A stretch of 64,000 nt of DNA from NCBI RefSeq assembly GCF_004210375.1, contig NC_134830.1:168337874-168401873 (forward strand). Direction: 5' to 3'. The stretch comes from Tachypleus tridentatus (Eukaryota; Arthropoda; Merostomata; Xiphosura; Limulidae). A model generated the notes under the pieces. The model made no database searches. It had not been told where the DNA came from and saw only the letters and a program-made list of their open reading frames with translations. The position numbers were made by a program, and so were the translations under genes. Position 1 is the first letter of the stretch. Each line of letters starts with the position of its first letter. This document shows positions 51,101 to 56,310 of this stretch, one piece after another.

Positions 51101-51835
51101 AAGCATGCTTGTTTAGTAAAACAGAAAATAAAAAATTCTCTGGAAATTTCATATGTTGATATTAAATACAGTGTTCTGAAAGTTAAAACAAAGAGGCATT
51201 ACTTTTCTAAAGTAGAAATTTGTACATTAAAAGAATAAAATGTTATGTTCTTAAGTTCATACTTTAGACTTCTTAACATTAAAAAAACAATTAAAATGAA
51301 CATGTACCTTGAAATCTGAGTAATTCATTGCAATCGTAATGATATAAACATTTTTTTCCTGGCCACCACAGATTTTCTGAAAGGTGAATAAATAACAGTT
51401 TCATTTATATATATTTTATTAGGATAGCATATACAAGAATGTTTACCTAATGACTGGCTAGATTACGTAATATAAAGTTTCAGATGAAATGTTATTTATG
51501 TCAGTTGTCCAACAGATAATAAGCCAAGAAATTCAGTTATTTGTATGTAACGAATAAGAAGTAAATATTTTCAAGAATTAGAGAAATCTCCTGATGCACT
51601 TTGTTTTAAACCTTAAAGCAATACTTCTAAGTGAAGAAACAAAAACCTTTTGACTTTAAGGTTGAAATAATATACAATTAAAAGGTTACAGAAATGTAGT
51701 ATTGAATTTATTTAATTTAGAGAGGACAGTAAAGAAAGATACAGATTTCTTCAACACATGGTGGATGACAGGTCCGAGTCATCCTTTTCATACTATGAAT
51801 TTCTGCAACACTTGAAGCAACAGATATCAAAATGA
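8799..51835 (+). CDS. SEC24: SEC24 (SEC24A/B class), COPII coat cargo adaptor, 23 exons
   Basis: Sec24 pairs with Sec23 to form the inner COPII coat on ER exit sites and captures cargo for transport to the Golgi. Joining 23 exons with consistent phases gives 1,140 codons plus stop, against 1,093 in human SEC24A as I recall it. Residues 1-425 are Pro/Gln/Asn/Ser-rich and disordered. The zinc finger uses Cys 476, 479, 497 and 500. The trunk follows at about 540-745, then the beta-sandwich (748-895), helical (890-1000) and gelsolin-like (1015-1140) domains. Motifs such as FRCTLTKIPE, CRSCRTYINPYVSF, TRKIGFEAVMRIRC and DLPELDTPES assign it to the A/B rather than the C/D class. The start is uncertain: Met 8803 is in frame, and 5' exons may lie outside the window. 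Exons 12 and 13 contain two compensating frameshifts. Confidence 0.95.
9350..13629 (+). other. SEC24 intron 1
   Basis: AT-rich intron of 4.3 kb with a long TA microsatellite at 12112-12161. No coding frame or transposon ends were recognised. Confidence 0.7.
12112..12161. repeat. (TA)n microsatellite
   Basis: About 25 uninterrupted TA units within SEC24 intron 1. Confidence 0.95.
13630..13725 (+). CDS. SEC24: SEC24 exon 2
   Basis: Residues 184-215, reading IPSSTGPLLPAPFPVQNW and then Thr/Ser/Gly/Pro-rich sequence. The acceptor is TGATTTTAG and the donor GTAAGA. Phase 1 on both sides joins exons 1 and 3 in frame. Part of the disordered N-terminus. Confidence 0.85.
13726..16104 (+). other. SEC24 intron 2
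   Basis: Non-coding. Two near-identical 20-base direct repeats (TTGCACCTGTTTATACAACA and a variant) start at 14840 and 14963, about 123 bases apart, in a stretch with A/C-rich low-complexity DNA. They may be part of an old transposon. Confidence 0.6.
16105..16197 (+). CDS. SEC24: SEC24 exon 3
   Basis: Residues 216-246, with NPSPIPMQRIDFMEGQFPSN. The acceptor follows the pyrimidine tract CCCCCCTTTCTTATAG and the donor is GTAGGT. Phase 1 on both sides. Intron 3 is only 277 bases. Confidence 0.85.
16475..16710 (+). CDS. SEC24: SEC24 exon 4
   Basis: Residues 247-325, Pro/Ser/Gln-rich (for example SQPPKPQSSPFNFKPPSG), ending KYPQQ. The acceptor is TTTAATAG and the donor GTAGGT, phase 0. Confidence 0.88.
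16711..18410 (+). other. SEC24 intron 4
   Basis: Non-coding, AT-rich. A splice-like AAACAGCAG at about 17110 opens a frame that stops after eight codons; I do not consider it an exon. Nothing else was recognised. Confidence 0.7.
18411..18614 (+). CDS. SEC24: SEC24 exon 5
   Basis: Residues 326-393. It ends with the conserved MSGMSL box followed by DNFSQLW, equivalent to MSGLSL in human SEC24A and to the FxxLW form I recall from insects. The donor is a weak GTTCGT; a GT 12 bases on is also in phase, but would insert VRIK before the conserved continuation. Confidence 0.87.
18615..22039 (+). other. SEC24 intron 5
   Basis: Non-coding 3.4 kb. It contains a strong inverted repeat at 20408-20540, listed separately. 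No transposon ends or coding frames were recognised. Confidence 0.7.
20408..20540. repeat. Inverted repeat, ~42-base arms around a ~49-base loop
   Basis: The left arm 20408-20449 (from GTAGAATGGA to AGACACAAGTGTA) is matched by 20499-20540 on the opposite strand with only a few differences. Transcribed within the SEC24 pre-mRNA, it would fold into a long hairpin. Confidence 0.9.
22040..22146 (+). CDS. SEC24: SEC24 exon 6
   Basis: Residues 394-428: GNENVNLLQDRNILPPVPLK and on to ACNP. The NLLQxRNxLP box is the conserved start of the ordered core. The acceptor is GTTTTCAG and the donor GTAAGT, phase 2. Confidence 0.92.
22147..22856 (+). other. SEC24 intron 6
   Basis: 710 bases, AT-rich, nothing recognised. 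Confidence 0.75.
22857..22959 (+). CDS. SEC24: SEC24 exon 7
   Basis: Residues 429-463: (D)IFRCTLTKIPETNALLQ, then SRLPFGILIHPFRDLN, a near match to the same block in human SEC24A. In family structures this contributes to the beta-sandwich before the zinc finger. The acceptor is TCTAACAG and the donor GTAAGT, phase 0. Confidence 0.94.
22960..24465 (+). other. SEC24 intron 7
   Basis: Contains an old, CpG-depleted SINE (23755-23959) and otherwise unremarkable AT-rich sequence. Confidence 0.7.
23755..23959 (+). mobile_element. tRNA-derived SINE (family A), decayed, 5' part missing
   Basis: It starts inside the tRNA-like head (GGGTCGTGGGTTTGAATCCC, a B-box relic), continues through the family body (GGTGGGTGGTGAT, AGCTGCCTTC, TAAATTAGGG) and ends in an A-rich AACAAAC tail. 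I count only about 4 CpG sites. Confidence 0.9.
24466..24592 (+). CDS. SEC24: SEC24 exon 8 (zinc finger)
   Basis: Residues 464-505. It carries the whole zinc finger: Cys 476 and 479 in VRCRSCRTYINPYVSF, Cys 497 and 500 in RKWKCNLCFRVND. This finger lies at the Sec23/Sec24 interface in family structures. The acceptor is TTTAACAG and the donor GTGAGT, phase 1. Confidence 0.96.
25228..26740 (+). mobile_element. Old TTAA-flanked non-autonomous element (piggyBac-like ends), copy 1
   Basis: About 1.5 kb, similar along its length to 46470-47991. Shared blocks include TTTTGAATGCAAGTCAACAA and the GACCCATGA region near the right end. The left end reads TTAACC, the right end GGGTTAT (decayed GGGTTAA). 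No coding frame. The flanks are too worn for a firm target-site call. Confidence 0.6.
25991..26058. repeat. Perfect 34-bp tandem duplication
   Basis: GAAACAGTAAATAAAGAAGT and the next 14 bases occur twice head to tail (from 25991 and 26025). The duplication lies inside copy 1 of the TTAA-flanked element and is absent from copy 2, so it arose locally. Confidence 0.95.
27458..28165. repeat. Left terminal inverted repeat of the 3.6-kb transposon
   Basis: Pairs with 30388-31075 with scattered mismatches and small indels (compare AGTATCCTCTGACCATATG here with its complement CGTATGATCAGAGGATACT there). The transposase reading begins within about 20 bases of the inner edge, so the promoter must lie in the repeat. 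Confidence 0.88.
28182..29952 (+). pseudogene. Transposase-like protein of the long-TIR transposon, frameshifted
   Basis: Segments in order: 28182-28380 (MFEVSEYVTRCAHDLKREKG, later SRLFSGKKDF); 28385-28485 in another frame (KRLLLVNLNELYAELRKETQ); 28486-29547, 353 codons from RPKWVVPVRSKGTHSVCVC; then 29538-29952 (PGKYVACIYDHEWYGG, later ESWNPFQLILC). I recognise this arrangement from unnamed proteins in many invertebrates, without an assigned function. Candidate catalytic Asp residues are in LLDYTENYS (28942) and YFSDGAASQYKN (29197). A third, in KSPWDG (29322), is in another frame after a run of nine T. A GT-stretch normally following DG looks deleted. At least four frame breaks mean it is inactive as given. 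The superfamily is not certain. Confidence 0.75.
30388..31075. repeat. Right terminal inverted repeat of the 3.6-kb transposon
   Basis: Inverted partner of 27458-28165; it ends in GAATGACCCA. About 13 bases (TGGGGGTCACCTGC region, 31028-31052) differ from the left arm near the tip. Confidence 0.88.
31602..31711 (+). CDS. SEC24: SEC24 exon 9
   Basis: Residues 506-542: LPEEFLYDPVSKSFGDPSRR, then RNATVEFIAPSEYM, the linker from the zinc finger to the trunk domain. The acceptor is CTTACTAG and the donor GTAAGT, phase 0 at the end. Confidence 0.95.
31712..33900 (+). other. SEC24 intron 9
   Basis: Holds a Penelope-like reverse transcriptase remnant on the - strand (about 33361-33675) and a poly-C run at 33307. 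The rest shows no feature I can support, although the transposon may extend left to about 32500. Confidence 0.65.
33361..33675 (-). pseudogene. Penelope-like retroelement reverse transcriptase remnant
   Basis: A 104-codon open stretch on the - strand contains ITGSTDIKNLPAFSEHLNFI, then NKRIYFTTEA, and further on QLYTEKLTYMLHIQSYHPTQ. These match the palm/thumb region of Penelope-like elements, where FLDHLN, IxFT-E and the YxKPTHT / SxHPxxxK boxes recur. The conserved PFLD box and the Lys-Pro-Thr are decayed. Flanking sequence on both sides is non-coding in all frames. The motif match is from memory, so the family call is likely but not certain. Confidence 0.65.
33901..33967 (+). CDS. SEC24: SEC24 exon 10 (start of trunk)
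   Basis: Residues 543-564: LRPPQPAVYLYVLDVSHGAL, the first strand of the vWA-like trunk that forms the main contact with Sec23. The acceptor is TTTTGTAG and the donor GTAAGT, phase 1. Confidence 0.96.
33968..34864 (+). other. SEC24 intron 10
   Basis: About 0.9 kb, AT-rich, nothing recognised. Confidence 0.75.
34865..35029 (+). CDS. SEC24: SEC24 exon 11 (trunk)
   Basis: Residues 565-619: GYLSVFCKTLLEELDDIPGD, then RTQIGFITFDGCVHFYNL and MVMSDID. The IGFITFD box is a trunk hallmark. The acceptor is TCCTTAG; the donor is G|GTAAAG, phase 1. Confidence 0.96.
35030..35714 (+). other. SEC24 intron 11
   Basis: 685 bases, AT-rich, nothing recognised. Confidence 0.75.
35715..35771 (+). CDS. SEC24: SEC24 exon 12 (trunk), with apparent +1 shift
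   Basis: Residues 620-638. It reads DVFLPLPEGLLVNLHE as expected, then meets a run of five A (35760-35764) after ATG. One A fewer would give NRA and a phase-0 end, fitting the next exon's LIEDLLKDLP. With five A the end reads KQS and is phase 1 (donor GTAAAT at 35772). The base count was re-checked from the printed blocks. Confidence 0.9.
36018..36118 (+). CDS. SEC24: SEC24 exon 13 (trunk), with apparent -1 shift
   Basis: Residues 639-672. The first 29 bases would read LIEDLLKDLP in the conserved frame (human: LVQDLLKTLP) but, entered in phase 1, read ANRRSSKRPP. At 36046/36047 one base appears to be missing, which returns the frame to NRFSENDSTNSALGAALQAA, the conserved trunk helix. An alternative acceptor after TAATAG (exon from 36025) would recover EDLLKDLP but then run into a stop. 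The donor is GTAAGT. Confidence 0.88.
36119..37013 (+). other. SEC24 intron 13
   Basis: About 0.9 kb, AT-rich, with a C-rich low-complexity patch at about 36535-36555. Nothing else was seen. Confidence 0.7.
37014..37115 (+). CDS. SEC24: SEC24 exon 14 (trunk)
   Basis: Residues 673-706: VSTGGRITIMQTCIPNIGPG and ALKPREDPNQQAAK. TGGR and GxGALKPRE are conserved in the A/B class. The acceptor is TTGCAAAG and the donor GTCAGT, phase 0. Confidence 0.95.
37116..38876 (+). other. SEC24 intron 14
   Basis: Contains a tiny TTAA-bounded palindromic element (38657-38726). Around 37540-37640 there is faint similarity to the interior of the 1.5-kb TTAA-flanked elements, too weak to annotate. Confidence 0.6.
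38657..38726. mobile_element. 70-bp TTAA-bounded inverted-repeat element (MITE candidate)
   Basis: The left end TTAACCCTTAAACAGC is matched inversely by the right end (GCTATTTAACGGTTAA), 16 bases with three mismatches, bounded by TTAA on both sides. The CCCTT terminus resembles that of the 1.5-kb TTAA-flanked elements. Confidence 0.55.
38877..39000 (+). CDS. SEC24: SEC24 exon 15 (end of trunk)
   Basis: Residues 707-747: DVTNLGPATDFYKKLALDCS, then GQQIAVDLFLLSSQHADLAT. TDFYKKLALDCSGQQ is nearly invariant between animals. The acceptor is CTTTCAG and the donor GTAAGT, phase 1. Confidence 0.97.
41249..42465 (-). mobile_element. Mariner transposon, inactive
   Basis: About 1.2 kb, the normal mariner size. 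The ends are AGGTCATCCTGTAAGTAATG and, on the other strand, CCAGGTCATCTCATAAGTAA, flanked on each side by TA (41247-41248 and 42466-42467). Its transposase lies on the - strand, opposite to SEC24. Its terminal repeats resemble those of the 3482-4863 copy. Confidence 0.85.
41394..42245 (-). pseudogene. Mariner transposase, broken
   Basis: From right to left on the - strand: RKCQRWFNKFRTGDCSLTD and PTEFDNDLLLETLERD (mariner N-terminal helix-turn-helix region), QLNSFPST-type second helix, then the catalytic half in another frame with FLGIWWDKGGVMHR (mariner: SIWWDxxGVxxxE) and a decayed HDNAxxH. Stops and frame changes separate the blocks. The family is clear; it cannot encode an active enzyme. 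Confidence 0.85.
42686..42844 (+). CDS. SEC24: SEC24 exon 16 (beta-sandwich)
   Basis: Residues 748-800: ACVSKFSAGCIHYYPNFH, then LLRYITRKIGFEAVMRIRC. The TRKIGFEAVMRIRCT block is diagnostic of the A/B class. The acceptor is TTTTTCAG and the donor GTAAGC, phase 1. Confidence 0.97.
42845..43752 (+). other. SEC24 intron 16
   Basis: Contains the 38-bp minisatellite at 43335-43602; otherwise featureless. Confidence 0.75.
43335..43602. repeat. Minisatellite, 38-bp unit x 7
   Basis: Units start at 43335, 43373, 43413, 43451, 43489, 43527 and 43565, each GTGATGTTTCAAAATAAGCT followed by ACCAGTAATTAATTTTAT. The second unit is 40 bases with a slightly different end. The other copies are essentially identical, which indicates recent expansion. 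Confidence 0.97.
43753..43926 (+). CDS. SEC24: SEC24 exon 17 (beta-sandwich)
   Basis: Residues 801-858: GLAFHTFHGNFFVRSTDLLS, then LPNVNPDAGYGLQVAIEENL and AAVLYTSSRG. FFVRSTDLLSLPNVNPDAG is almost invariant. The acceptor is CATACAG; the donor is a less usual GTTGGT, phase 1. Confidence 0.97.
44846..45092 (+). mobile_element. tRNA-derived SINE (family A), decayed
   Basis: It starts within the tRNA-like head (CTTGTAATCTGAGGGTCGTG), retains the body (CCATGGGGACATTATAACGT, GGTGGTGATCACTAACTGCC) and ends AATTGAAAACAAA. Only about 3 CpG sites remain. Confidence 0.92.
45372..45622 (+). mobile_element. tRNA-derived SINE (family A), nearly full length
   Basis: It begins at GCATGGCCAGGTGGTTATGC, a recognisable A-box region, with a B-box relic CAGGTTTGAATCC. 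It lacks part of the 3' region (GCAGATAGCCC..GTAGC) through an internal deletion. About 5 CpG sites remain. Confidence 0.93.
46470..47991 (+). mobile_element. TTAA-flanked non-autonomous element (piggyBac-like ends), copy 2
   Basis: The boundaries are TTAACCCTTTCTCAACAGGC at the left and CATCGTCAAAGGGTTAA at the right: a short inverted CCCTTT terminus directly inside TTAA on both sides, plus a subterminal AGGCCA in inverted orientation. TTAA target sites and CCC-starting ends are typical of the piggyBac superfamily. At 1,522 bases it has no transposase frame. A diverged copy lies at 25228-26740. Confidence 0.65.
48089..48199 (+). CDS. SEC24: SEC24 exon 18
   Basis: Residues 859-895: GERRIRVHTLSLPVVAVVTE, then GLWAKM. 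GERRIRVHT is the conserved strand joining the beta-sandwich to the helical domain. The acceptor is TGAATCAG and the donor GTAAGT, phase 1. Confidence 0.96.
48200..48752 (+). other. SEC24 intron 18
   Basis: 553 bases. A stretch near 48215-48290 (CTTGATGGCATATTTTGTG..) recurs imperfectly at 48625-48690. Nothing else was seen. Confidence 0.6.
48753..48931 (+). CDS. SEC24: SEC24 exon 19 (helical domain)
   Basis: Residues 896-955: AVDRCVSASLTDARDALVNA, later SRLLPLFLLGLLKH. The acceptor is TTTCAAG and the donor GTGAGT, phase 0. Confidence 0.96.
48932..49753 (+). other. SEC24 intron 19
   Basis: About 0.8 kb, AT-rich, nothing recognised. Confidence 0.75.
49754..49891 (+). CDS. SEC24: SEC24 exon 20 (helical domain)
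   Basis: Residues 956-1001: VAFRVGTGTKLDEKVFAMEQ, then YPRMYPVHSLDDN. The acceptor is TTTTCAG; the donor is GTAATG, phase 0. Confidence 0.95.
50136..50336 (+). CDS. SEC24: SEC24 exon 21 (gelsolin-like domain)
   Basis: Residues 1002-1068: VPQPPILQLTFEKMDRSGAY, then LLDTAVSIYLFIRRDISNNF. This is the C-terminal gelsolin-like fold that follows PPILQLS in the family. The acceptor is TTTTCCAG and the donor GTAAGT, phase 0. Confidence 0.96.
50514..50617 (+). CDS. SEC24: SEC24 exon 22 (gelsolin-like domain)
   Basis: Residues 1069-1102: TDLPELDTPESLRLRNFVSW, then SQRPFYSPLLIL. DLPELDTPES is strictly conserved. The donor is GTATGT, phase 2. Confidence 0.97.
50618..51720 (+). other. SEC24 intron 22
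   Basis: 1.1 kb with one decayed family B SINE (50770-50893); otherwise AT-rich. Confidence 0.75.
50770..50893 (+). mobile_element. tRNA-derived SINE (family B), decayed
   Basis: A second SINE family. The head (TCAGTGTGTCTATGGACTTA) and the tail GGCACAGATAGCCCATTGTG then ACAAACAAAT match 56004-56128 on the other strand. I see no CpG left in this copy. Confidence 0.8.
51721..51835 (+). CDS. SEC24: SEC24 exon 23, last coding exon
   Basis: Residues 1103-1140 and stop TGA at 51833-51835. It reads REDSKERYRFLQHMVDDRSE, then SYYEFLQHLKQQISK, matching the human end (DRTESALSYYEFLLHIQQQV). The acceptor is TTAATTTAG. Confidence 0.97.
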
Positions 51836-53600
51836 GCTACGGATATAGAAAAGTGTGAAGTACTTGTGAATATTCACATTTTAATGATCATGTGAAGTTC
51901 GTAGTTACTGATTTACGAAAACTTAATAACATTGGTACCTAGACTGTAAAGTCATACATCTATACATTTTGCATACCTGAAGCTAGAGATATAAGAAATG
52001 ATTTTACATTTCAAGAACTGAAAGTATTTTAGAAATTGTTTTACTGGAATGAAAATGTGTCGAACAAGAGCGTATAAGCACTGATTTTATTAGAGTAAAA
52101 ACTGATTCCAGAGAATGTAAAATAGCAAAGTAAGAGGTGTACCTATAATAAATATGTAGATAAAGTGATTGTTGAAATGAGAAAAGGTCTGGCTATGAGA
52201 TAGATAAACAGTGCAGCTACATCCTAAAGAAAGTATTATATTAAAATATTTTGTTTCTCTCTCTGTTGTTTTTTGATCTTCTACTAAAGTACAACAGTAG
52301 AACTATTGATAATCTGTCTGGTATCTAGTGTTATTGAAGTTAATGGAATGTCCAAATATACAAAAGAATTTTAGAATTTGAGGCAAAATGCTAATTTCAT
52401 TGTTTCATGATTTTATATAGGTGCAGGTGTGTTAAATGTTAATTCAGGTGAAATATGTCCGTGAGACAAGTTTAGGAATTAGACTTGTAACATATAAAAT
52501 AGTTAACTATGTGTTTTCTTTATATGAAGCAATGTGTTTTACTTTAATTCACTGGGAACTACTTTCTTTATGTGGGACGTGATTCTAATTTGATGTTCAG
52601 AAGAAAGTATATGCAGTGTAAAACTGTCACTGATTAAACGGGGAAGAGCTAATATTGTTTATTTTCCCAACATGTTAAGCTATTACTCTGATTGCCTGAA
52701 AATCTGATAGTGAAATGGTTGTCAGCAATTTCAGTGTCATATATATTTCTCGTTTCATTTTGTTGATTAGTTAATCCTGGACACTTTTAATAAAAGCAAA
52801 ATGGCACTTAAAATCATCGCTGGAAACTTATTTTACAACTGTTGTAGATAAAAGAAAAAAGGACTTTGTTAGTTTAAATTATAAAGTTATTCAGTGATAG
52901 AAACCTCTAAGTATACGTTTGGTATTACTTTTGAATTAATTACCTGTTTTGAACTAACAGAAATCTCCTGTGGTTTATTTAAATAGAGAAAACTATTGAA
53001 AATGTATTGTTTTTATTTAAAATTACATCTGAAGTATCTAAATTGTGACCATATCCAGTAAAAAACTATAGTGTGACTTAGGTTGGCCACTCTTGTGTCA
53101 TGGGATGTATTGCATCTTTGTATCAGATTAAAATAATTCCTCTATTAATGATATTTTGTGCATGGCCAATCCTCGGTCGAGATGCATGTGGTTATATATG
53201 AATGAACTGTTATGTAAACACATGATTGTGTCAAATATTGTCTGAATTGTACAGTTTTAGTAACTTTGTTAGTGAAGTAAACCTAACAACCATTTTCTTG
53301 AAGTAGGAATGTATGATACAATACTTTAGATATTGCTGAAGGTATAATATGTTCTTCAAGTTAGAATACATGCAGTTGTCAGACTAAAAGTTTTTTTAGT
53401 AGTAAGACAACTATACGAATATTTCAACTGAAATAGTCTTAATGTAAGGGATGGTTTTGTTGATTTTTCTTCATCTTGTGTCAATGTTTTTATGCTAGAT
53501 TTATAAAAAAAATGACAATATTAGTTTCAAAGAAATGAAAATATTTTGAAATTATCTTGTAAATTTTCTCAATAAAAAATATGTTTACTTGAAAATGTTC
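51836..53600 (+). other. SEC24 3' untranslated region (probable)
   Basis: No coding frame. AATAAA hexamers occur at 52147, 52789 and 53571, with more at 53680 and 53746. The group at 53571-53751 makes a plausible main polyadenylation zone, giving a 3' UTR of up to about 1.9 kb; the earlier ones could give shorter forms. The exact cleavage site cannot be told from sequence. Confidence 0.55.
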
Positions 53601-54349
53601 TCACTGTATAGTTCTGATGACAGATAAAAATGGTTAATCAGTAGTAAAGCTGCAAATGTTCTATTAATATGTATTCTTCAATAAAAAATGGATAACATAG
53701 GAGACGGTACTGTATTTTAAAATCATTTAATTCTGTACATCTTTCAATAAAAAGTGACATTTTTGGTGAGGATCTCATAATGGAGATGTAATGTTGATAC
53801 TTCGTTTTGTAACATTTCAGAGTAATTGTGTCCTCTAGTGTATCCGTGGTTTGCATCTGGTTGCTCTAATAGCGCATTCCCACTTTGGGGCCATGGGTGA
53901 ATTATGAGAATTAAGGTCATATTACAGTTTTTGGCTAGAGTAGCCCAAGATTTGTAATAATTGTTGTTGATGAACGGTAAGTTAGTTGGCTTACGCTAAA
54001 GATTAAAAACAGAGTTTCGATATGGACAGTGGACAGAGAAGAAAAGTGTGTAGCCACGTGCTTTCTACGAAACACAAATAAAACGTGATTGTGGTATTAC
54101 TTCAGCATTAACACACCCTATTTGTGAAAGTGTATGAGAATCATAAACCTTTAAGGGTGTAGATGAACAATATATATGCACGTACCTATAAACGTGGATC
54201 TTTCTAGGTCTGCCTCCCATAAATCTACGTGGTTTAACACTTTCACGTAGGCATTCGGAACGTTTGTTTGAGAAAGCTGTATTAGATCGTAAATTAAATG
54301 ATAATTTGAAGGAATTATATAATTGGTTTGTTAGTTAGGGTGTCATACT
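53601..54349. other. Transition to intergenic DNA
   Basis: No gene or repeat ends were recognised. CpG dinucleotides become visibly more frequent from about 53.85 kb onward. Confidence 0.5.
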
Positions 54350-54572
54350 AGGCCTAGCATGAACTTTGTGGTAAGAATGATTGACTCGCAACCTTTGGGT
54401 CTCGGAATAGAAACGCGTTATCAATCATGCTTGCTTTTTCAGCCGTGGGGGCGTTATGATGTTACGGAAAATTCCATTATTTGTTGTTAAGTGATAGCTC
54501 ATGAGCTGGTAATAGATCATGTTAACTAGCTGCCCTCTCTAGAATATGTCGCTTCACAAACAGTTAGAGACG
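54350..54572 (+). mobile_element. tRNA-derived SINE (family A), degenerate
   Basis: Partial matches in order: TAGGCCTAGCATG (head), GACTCGCAACCTTTGGGTCT, TTTTTCAGCCGTGGGGGCGT, TAGCTGCCCTCTCTAG. The middle and 3' end are heavily altered. Confidence 0.75.
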
Positions 54573-55991
54573 ACAACCGGAAATTATTCTGGAATAACTT
54601 TGCGCGAATTTTAGAAAAGAAGAACCTCGTATTTTTAAGGCTATAGAGGTTTTTATATGTCCGAATTTAATTAACGTAATATGCATAAACTTTGAGTGGT
54701 TTGGATGACCTTTATGCACAGATGAAAGATGATTTTGCTTTAAAATAGAACTTTGTGTAAAATTTACTTTTTTTTGTAGTGGCAAACCGTGCAATATTTT
54801 TCGTATTACAATTGGAATGCTTATGCAACTTGATTATCTTCAGAAGTAATATTTAAAGTACGTTAATGCAACTACACTGATTTCCACTAGGTAGCAGCAC
54901 CTCCCTAAAGTTGTTTGTTAAAGCTTTTGCGTTGAAGGAAGCAGATTTTGACATTTGAGTTTCATACATTTTACACTTTATTATGTAATTTGTACAAGTA
55001 CACAGATGATCATAGACCTTTAAACGACTACAATGAATTTATTGGTACAATGTTTCGAAAAAGCTAAAGTGTAGACGTCATAAATATATACAATCATTGT
55101 TACAAAATCTTCCACAATAAGAGAATACAGCTCAGAGTGAACATTGGACACATTTCTGTGTGTGCTTCCTGTGGTAAAATATGATACTCGTCTGGTCTGT
55201 CGTCAACTTATGTAGAAGATACAAAACCGAAACCATGCAGAAGAACCACGTGTGTGGAATAAGCAACCAATAAAAAGATAAATAATCAGGCACGTTACAC
55301 ATGTTCCCACTCATGAATTATGCACTAAACATTGCTGTAGTTATCAATGCAAGTTCCTACTGTGAAGTCGCACAATATATTTCCTTGCAACATCGTGTTC
55401 GAATCAATCTAAAGTATACAGTCGTGAATATTTAGATGTACATACTTCTTTCTATTATTCGGTCAATTCTTTTTTTTTCAAAGTTAGTTGCATAATGTAC
55501 GTGGAGGTAGTTTTGGTAATGAATACTGTGAAAAGAAAACAAACGTAGGGCGTAAAATAGGTATCAAAATAGTGACGACGTTAATATTTTATGTACGTTC
55601 AAGTTATTTTATATTCCATATAACTGTTTCTGTACCACGTTTGTTATTACCCAGCTGCCTTTGCATTCTAAAACATAAGTACTGGTCGGTATACTTCATA
55701 AGAATGAAGGAACTTCTAACATTTAACTTGTAATGTTTCACATACTATTGTCGGCCAGCGATTTTTAAAGAGCATCTGAGGTGCGCCGAAACTTTTTATA
55801 AAATTAAAAGCCTTAAAAGTGTCATAATTTTCAGCCCATGAGAACACGAAACTTGTATATATTGAGTATATTAGGAGCAACAGTAAATATTGTTAATATT
55901 TTACAATTGATTACACCAATTGCAACTATTCAACAATCGCTGGTTCGTGTATTTGTATGGATAAGAGGAAGTAGTCAAAATAAGCATTGGT
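54573..55991. other. Intergenic sequence, nothing recognised
   Basis: Short open frames only, none resembling a known protein. No transposon ends were seen. Confidence 0.5.
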
Positions 55992-56003
55992 TATACAGAA
56001 GTC

Positions 56004-56128
56004 TTTGTTTGTTTTGAATTAAGCACATAGCTACACAATAGGCTATTTTTGCTCTGCTCACCACGGGTATCTAAACCCGGATTTCAGCGGTATGAGTCCG
56101 CAGACATATCACTGTGCCGCTAGGGGGC
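56004..56128 (-). mobile_element. tRNA-derived SINE (family B) with exact 12-bp target duplication
   Basis: Read on the - strand it starts GCCCCCTAGCGGCACAGTGA, has a tRNA-like head with a B-box-like GGGTTTAGATACCC, and ends in AATTCAAAACAAACAAAG. It is flanked by TATACAGAAGTC at 55992-56003 and 56129-56140, a perfect duplication that fixes both ends. Confidence 0.92.
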
Positions 56129-56220
56129 TATACAGAAGTCAGAAACATACAAAAATAAAATCAACACTGCATGACTGAAAAGCTGCCTGCTACTTGCAAC
56201 TACTTCTGTAACATGGAGGG

Positions 56221-56280
56221 CGAGGCGCAGATAGCCTAGTGGCTTTGCGCCGTAAAACACCAATCCAACCAACCAATCAA
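56221..56280 (+). mobile_element. 3' tail fragment of the RNase H-bearing retrotransposon family
   Basis: About 60 bases equivalent to 3295-3350: hairpin at 56224-56251 (GGCGCA..AGCC..GGCT..TGCGCC), then GTAAAACACCAATCCAACCA and an ACCAATCAA tail. It is severely 5'-truncated. The target duplication is not clear. Confidence 0.85.
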
Positions 56281-56310
56281 CTTGATGACGAGAATCCCAC
56301 TTGGAATAAA